A DNA stretch of 64,000 bases, from positions 535,483-599,482 of the forward strand of contig MNCI01010443.1 in assembly GCA_015680685.1 (NCBI GenBank). The letters run 5' to 3'. Under the pieces are notes generated by a model. The model was not told where the DNA came from. It made no database searches and worked only from the letters and a program-made list of their open reading frames with translations. Each line of letters opens with the position of its first letter. The first letter of the stretch is position 1. Positions 58,670-64,000 of this stretch are shown here, piece after piece. This DNA comes from Gnetum montanum. Lineage: Eukaryota; Streptophyta; Gnetopsida; Gnetales; Gnetaceae. The translations under genes were made by a program, and so were the position numbers.

Positions 58670-59660
58670 CATCCAAGCCCAAAAGACATTCAGCTATTAG
58701 GCTTCTCACCTTACAGCCGAACTGCATGATGTTTGCCTTGGGCGGGGAATACTAAGCACTCACATCACCACAACTCCTAGCCTCTTCAGTGCCAACCCCT
58801 TCAGTCTAGCACTACCTGAACTGTTGTTGGCCTTCCTACTTTGGACGTCACATGCCTCAACAACAATGCTTACTACTTTAGCAATGTATAAAGCAAGTGG
58901 GACTTTTCCCTCACTGCATTTTATGGTTACATTTTCTTAGTTTTCTCTCTGCTACATTTGCAGGATACAGGTCAAGATGATGTCGCTCAGAGATGCATTT
59001 CTCTAGGAGAGTAGAGCACTACATCATTCTAAAGTGATCATTCTGACTAGCTTGGCTACTTGGGAGTGCACATCCTACCCTCCCTCTTAACCCTCTTTAC
59101 CTTATTTCTTATACTTATTGCTTTTCTTTTCACATCTCTTTTACAAGTTTTCCCAATGCATATAAAGCCCTCCCACATTTCCAACTGCCAAGTCTGTGAT
59201 GCATGTAACACAAATTGCTACATGGGAAGCATTTGTAGGTAGGTCAAATCCCCACATGGATGTAACACAACTCATATCATGGAGGAGACACCTATCCTAC
59301 AACAACAAGGTTGTTTGCAAGTGAACATGGTTGAATAGCAAAAAATAAAAAAATAAGGAGAACAAAAAAAAGGAGGCATGCCGAAAACAAATGGCATGAC
59401 AATTGTTTCACAATGACGATCTCTAAGCACTTCGAAAGGAAGCCTAAAAGGCTAACAAAGAAGGATGCCCATGCTTGTCGACTCCCTCACAAGCACTCTG
59501 ACGAGAGACCACACTATGTTACATCTTTTCCTTTCCTGAACCTATTTTCCAAAATCCATCTTCTACCCCTTTCACTTACTTGACCATCCTAGCACTCCCA
59601 AGCATAGCAAAGTGACATCTAAGTGACCATTAGAGAGTAGTATTAGCATGTTAATTTTCA
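58670..59660. other. E1 3' noncoding region (right half), no gene seen
   Basis: No conserved frame or motif before the PPT structure. Confidence 0.6.
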
Positions 59661-59727
59661 AGTTGTTTCATATTCATTGTCGACGTCTCTCGGGCAGATC
59701 CTCTAGATGTCGACAAAGAGGGGCCAT
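59661..59727 (+). promoter_or_regulatory. E1 polypurine tract with inner stem
   Basis: PPT AAAGAGGGGCCAT (59715-59727). The inner stem TTGTCGACGTCT (59677-59688) pairs with AGATGTCGACAA (59705-59716). The outer pairing (GTTGTTTCA with the LTR start TGAAACACC) is weaker than in E2-E4. Confidence 0.75.
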
Positions 59728-60221
59728 TGAAACACCATAAAATTTTAGGACCTTGATGCTTCAGTAGAGTCTTGAAATTCAAGCAAGGATTTCCACATGT
59801 GTATCATCACAATGGGTCATCAGAATAGTGTAGGCACTGAGGATAGACTGTACAGTCTGACAAGTTTTCTATCTCTAGGGCTAATAGGCCTACTGGACTT
59901 TCCAGCCTGCTTAGCTAGACAATTAACCCAGCTAATAGTCTATCCAAAAACTATGCTAGGAGTTGCCAAAATTTTTCAGAATAAGCTAAATAGTTCGGTA
60001 AGTTTTTTAGTGGAGAAATATGCTACGCTACGCTACACTGCATTGCGTAGTAAGCCTTGAGACCAATCAAGCATCCAAGATGCAAGTGGATAATAAGTCA
60101 ACCTTCCAAACCATTTGCCCATGTTGCAACCGTTAAGCAGGCTTGCTCTGCCAATGCACCAGGACATAATAAACATTCTATTACAAAATGGTTGCAAAAC
60201 ATGTTAGGATTTAGCCAACAT

Positions 60222-60640
60222 AGGGTGCTACACTATTTAGTGTAGCATAGTGTAGCAAGGATAAAATGCAAAAGGCCCCTTTGCCAAGTGGCCCTAGCAG
60301 GAAAATTACACTTGGTAACACTTCAGCCTCCAAAATTGGCTATCCCACTTAGCCCTCAGGCCTCAAGAAAAATTTCTTGATAAAACATTGCAAATTAGAC
60401 AAGGATACATGACACACTGGCTACTACATTGTGCTATGCTACATAGCATAGCACAGTGTAGTAAGGATGCAAAACAATAGAATGACCCAAGGATGTAGCA
60501 GGTTCAAAGGCTTTCTAGCATGGAAGACAAATTTGTAGTCGCTTGTCTGACTAGGCCTTTGACAGATGCTCTCAACTTCTAGGCAAGATTTCTTTCAAGA
60601 TCGGTGGCTATGCTATGCTATGCTATGTAGCATAGCACAA
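60222..60640. repeat. E1-word palindromes in the LTR U3
   Basis: GCTACACTATTTAGTGTAGC near 60227; TGTGCTATGCTA (60430-60441), a two-base loop, then TAGCATAGCACA (60444-60455); and TGCTATGCTATGTAGCATAGCA near 60613-60634. All are perfect or nearly perfect inverted repeats of one word family. Confidence 0.8.
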
Positions 60641-61078
60641 CGTAGCAAGCAGTCACTTACACTACACCGACACATTGGACACTGTAAGTAATGCAACACT
60701 TGCATGAAGGCATTAAAAAAATTTTCAATTAGCTTAAAACCTTGTTGGCAATGATCATTCTCACCATGGAAGCTCTTTGGTGGGAAAAATTAGCAAGTTT
60801 GCTTCATTTTGCATATCCCTAGTCAATCCCCAAAATTGTCCCTATGCTTGACCCTACTCGTAAGAGTAGGAAAGACATAGTCCTAGAGCATAGGCTCCAT
60901 TTTGCTTTCATTGTTGGCATGCTTTCTAGATCTTGGCACATGCAGTTTTAGAAGTATGGTCACAATGTAACAAGGATCACATCTAGCATCACACATCTAC
61001 ATAGCACATCCATGTTTACACCTTGTGGGGCCCAAGACACGTGGCATCTAGACCATATTTTTCTCCTGCTCCTGGCCC

Positions 61079-61086
61079 TATAAATA
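61079..61086 (+). promoter_or_regulatory. TATA box of the E1-type LTR
   Basis: TATAAATA about 1.35 kb into the LTR, after a CACGTGGC box, with the expected spacing for a U3/R border. Confidence 0.65.
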
Positions 61087-61639
61087 CCCTAGCAAACAAT
61101 GCTCAAATGGCTGGCCTTTTGCATGGTTGGCTTTTAAGTTGGCTTTTGGAGAGCATAGTGGATATTTTTGAACATTCTAGTTGGCTTTGAGCTTTCTGGT
61201 TGGCTTTAGACATCCTTTTGTGGGTCTAGGATTTTGACACTTTGGTGAGTGGATTGGCAAATAGAAGAATCTCGAGTAGCAAGTTATTAACTACAGCTCA
61301 GGGACCTATGACCATACTGCTCTATGTAAGTTGTGCCTCTCCAGTTTTTACATCTTGTAGAAAAACAAGGATCAGATCCTCGATCTTGAGGTGGTGCATT
61401 TCCTCACCCACATCTATTTCACTCTTTGTTCATTATCATCGTATTTCACATCATTTTTCATTGTTTTACATCGTTTAATAATCGCTTCACTGGCATACCT
61501 TGTTTCTAAAACCAAACGTTTAAGGAAGGTTAAGTTACACCGACTTAGTTCCTATTTGATTGACCAGATAGTTTAGGGCACCCCATTTCTATTTCTCTCC
61601 AGCACAACCCTCACACGGATCCGAGGTTAAACTGTATGC

Positions 61640-64000
61640 ATGGGAACCTCTTGGTGTTCCAACCATAGATGTTTTCGGTTGCTACATAGGCAACCTTTAG
61701 GTTTATCCCTAAATAATCCCAACCATTACCTTCTATCAGGTGGTTACATTCCTCTTGTCACTTCCAAGGTCAACCCTTGTGGTGAAAAGTTATCAAGTGC
61801 ATACGCATCAGGGTGTAGGATTTTCTATCACCCCAACCTTCATGCATCACATGCATTAGGGTGCAGGACCATCTACCGCCCTCGACTTCTTGGCATTCAC
61901 ATAGTTTGCGCAGTCCTTCTTACCAGCATCTATGATGCCAACGTAGCCTTATGTGCACACTGTGTAAACATCCCAACTACCACTAGCTTAGGCATCATAC
62001 ATTTTGCCTATTCCATTGACACCTCCTATAATGGTGCAAGTTGCAATTGCATGGTGGACCCTAGCCTCTATGCCCATGGCACAACACATAGAGTAGTACA
62101 TGCAATAGCATGTGCAACAGTGATCTCATGTGGTCGTGCAACCCATAGTGGGGCCATGAGCCACTTAAGCAACAAAATAGGTAGTACAACTAACGTAACT
62201 TGCTACATCCACCCTGAGCTTGGACCAAGTGTTCTAGCTCATCTAGATGCTCATCAAGGAGGTTAAGTGGCTCAAGGCATTCTCCTCTAAAATAGTCTAC
62301 ATGATGGACTTTTACCAAGATGACCCGATCAGTCTTGCGGTCCCATCACTGATCCTACCTCTTGGGGTCCAACTTCCCCAATTCACTAAGTACAATGATG
62401 AAGGGGATCCTAACACCCATCTAGTGACCTTTTGTTTTGAATGCCTTTTGTTGAAGACATGGCCGCATGTAATTATTCGTGTGTTTACCATGTCCTTGAC
62501 TAGCAAGGCACTAGACTGGTACTACGCACTTCCTTGGGCCTCCATATCTTCCTTGGAGGAATTGCTCAGTCAGTTCATCACTTGCTTTAAGTACAACTTG
62601 AAGCCCAAGGTGACCCTGGACCAACTAATGCAAATTAAGTATCATCACCTAGAGCCCGTACAAAAATTTATCTAGTGCTAGAGCACTACACTTAATGAAA
62701 TTTACAAGTCCATCATCGAAATCCACTTACTGGCCATTTTCAAAGGTATAATGAATGACTTCATCAAGTTAAAGCTGTATTATCTTGCCCCACACTCCTT
62801 GAGCCAAGAATTCACTTAAACGAAGAGAATTCATGATGTAGCAAAGGCCAATAAGGACTTAGGCTACATGGCCAACAAAAATGCACATGCAAAGAAGGAC
62901 AAGGAGAAGGGCAAGGAAACCACAAATTTTGCAATGATGGCCAATGAGACCAAGCCAAACAATACCAAACCAACTACCAAGGCACCTAAGGCCTTAGCTA
63001 ATAACAAAGCATCCAGCTCTAGCACTACGATGACCAACCAGTTTGCACCATTGGTGGTCACAAGGCAAGTTGCCCTAAGGTAAAACTTTGAGTGCAAGGA
63101 TGGCTCAAAGTACATACCATTGCCTATCAGGCTATCAAAGCTCTTAGGTCAAATATGTAACATTGGGTGCATCCAATATCAGTAGATGTCTAAGGATGCC
63201 CACAAGCACCATGACCATTATTGTAATCTCCTTAGAAACCCATCAGTGGCCACACCAAATGAGCCTTCAATCTTAAAACATTTCAGGTTGGACCAATTTT
63301 TCCATTACCATCAATTGCCCAGCCATGACATAGACTGTTGCATGGCCCTACAGGATGACATACAATGCATGATTAACCAAGGTCAATTGGTCCCTAATGC
63401 AACCAACCCAGTACACCCAGAAAATCAATCAATGAGGGTCTATAAAGATCCTCTTAACACAAGTGACGCAGGCTATGTTATCAATGTCATTAGTATTAAT
63501 GATGACTCAAAACTAGCATAAAAAAATTTGTGGTTTATGTGCCCTTTGGTAACATTGGGACCTCCTTGGCATTGACTAGTTTAAGGTTCCCTTTTATCAT
63601 TAAAGCACCACCTCAAGCACCCATGATACCCTTTGTGGTTAGGGCCCTGCTGTACATTGCGATGATAGCAACCCAGACATCCTTTGTTGCTAGGATGCCT
63701 CAACATGTAGACTCTTCACCTACTTAGGGTCTAGTGGTGGGAACTGTGTCAAGCCCTACTTACCCAAGGCATCATCCTGCATACAACAATAGGTAGTCTA
63801 GGTGGTAGCCTGGGAGGCCAAACAAGCACCTCACTGACAAAATGATTAGGGAATGCTTGGTGCTAGGTCCGCCTAAGCCCATCCCCTTGTCTTCTATTCC
63901 CATGGCCATGTTGGCTGGAATAGCCACTATAAGTAATTAACAACTGAGCATTGAGGCTCAAAAGTAGGCAAAGTAAGCTAAGCCCAAATCTCCTCCTCAA
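61640..64000 (+). pseudogene. E5 gag, partial (runs off the right edge)
   Basis: The capsid-like core is clear at 62247-62675: DFYQDDPISLAVP, TKYNDEGDPNTHLVTF, DWYYALPWASISSLEELL, LDQLMQIK, EPVQKFI then TAG. A basic linker follows (KKDKEKGKETTN), then FHYHQLPSHDIDCCMALQDD, where E2 has FCDYHQMCGHDTDYC. The first Cys of the knuckle is lost. Repeated phrases like PFIIKAPPQAP (63560-63720) match the E2 and E4 linkers. The N-terminal region (61640-62246) is frame-broken. The protease would lie beyond base 64000. Confidence 0.85.

Larger units (their letters stand above)
1..61500 (+). mobile_element. E1: oldest Tat-like Ty3/gypsy element, sense strand +, interrupted by E2 and E3
   Basis: E1 is the recipient of the other insertions. 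Its antisense gene remnant (1-4003, - strand) is followed by pol (4740-7398, continuing at 25015-25794), a hairpin-repeat spacer, 3' noncoding DNA (26216-26546, continuing at 58665-59727), a PPT and an LTR from 59728. The gag-protease module and 5' LTR should lie left of base 1. Removing E2 and E3 rejoins the integrase frame and the 3' noncoding DNA, each with one copy of the target duplication. The right end is approximate because the end of its LTR could not be fixed (about 61.3-61.65 kb). It has many stops and indels and is inactive. Confidence 0.85.
59728..61500 (+). repeat. E1-type LTR (3' LTR of E1, apparently also 5' LTR of E5)
   Basis: Starts TGAAACACCATAAAATTTTAGG right after the PPT. 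It contains long palindromes at 60222-60640 and a TATA box TATAAATA at 61079-61086 in CCCTATAAATACCC, like E2. The end is not resolved (about 61.3-61.65 kb): I could not see a clear TACA end with a PBS. Gag of E5 follows without a second LTR start that I can recognise. Confidence 0.7.

Noticed and set aside
61640-62266. 208-residue frame rich in Cys and His, possible new zinc protein
   Set aside because: It lies where the Pro/Gln-rich gag linker of E2 is expected and runs straight into the gag core in another frame. The Cys and His richness is a frame-shift effect.

Overview
The window looks like repeat-rich nuclear DNA from a plant (streptophyte) with a large genome. I find no host gene; almost every base belongs to one of five related, very large Ty3/gypsy LTR retrotransposons. 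They carry a second RNase H with a DGA motif between the usual RNase H and the integrase. They also have gag-protease and RT-RNase H-integrase as separate modules, 1.2-1.7 kb LTRs, 5-bp target duplications and a PPT ending GGGGCCA(A/T). This is the layout of the plant Tat lineage, the group that includes Ogre and Retand. The species cannot be named from the sequence.

The copies are nested. E1 (oldest, + sense) runs from before base 1 to an LTR starting at 59728. E2 (7404-25014, - sense) sits in the E1 integrase, with target duplication ACTAC. E3 (26547-58664, - sense) sits in the E1 3' noncoding region, with duplication ACTAT. E4 (33772-51983, + sense) sits inside E3, with duplication GAAGG. 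E5 (+ sense, gag only) starts after the LTR at 59728 and runs off the right edge. There is an N gap at 13364-14285.

The main discovery is a large gene lying antisense between gag-protease and RT in E1, E2, E3 and E4. In E2 it can be read as eight exons (14519-18623) joined by GT-AG introns in one frame of 1105 codons, interrupted by three TAG codons. In E3 and E4 exons 1 and 2 have identical lengths (131 and 450 nt). Each copy has a TATA box in front of its first exon. The predicted protein starts with a region resembling plant FCP1/NIF-type HAD phosphatases without their catalytic aspartates. A conserved domain unknown to me follows, then a variable acidic or Ala-rich linker, a coiled coil and an acidic tail. 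Lying antisense, its introns are invisible to the genomic RNA, which explains how they survive retrotransposition.

Three further patterns recur. (1) Arrays of a short hairpin with covarying stems followed by a TTAAACTGG-like core sit in the spacers between gag-PR, the antisense gene, pol and the PPT, always in sense orientation. (2) Each subfamily has its own short palindromic word (E1 TGCTA/TAGCA, E2 TTACGC/GCGTAA, E3 and E4 GCGTATACGC), piled up in LTRs, leaders and antisense-gene introns but scarce in exons. (3) The PPT lies inside a two-tier stem whose outer arm pairs with the first bases of the 3' LTR. I propose, as inference only, that the antisense protein is a self-encoded sequence-specific regulator or anti-silencing factor acting on the palindromic words, by analogy with VANC proteins of Arabidopsis VANDAL transposons.

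All copies are decayed, mostly by changes expected from cytosine methylation and deamination. E2 is the best preserved: no frameshift, and every internal stop I inspected is TAG.
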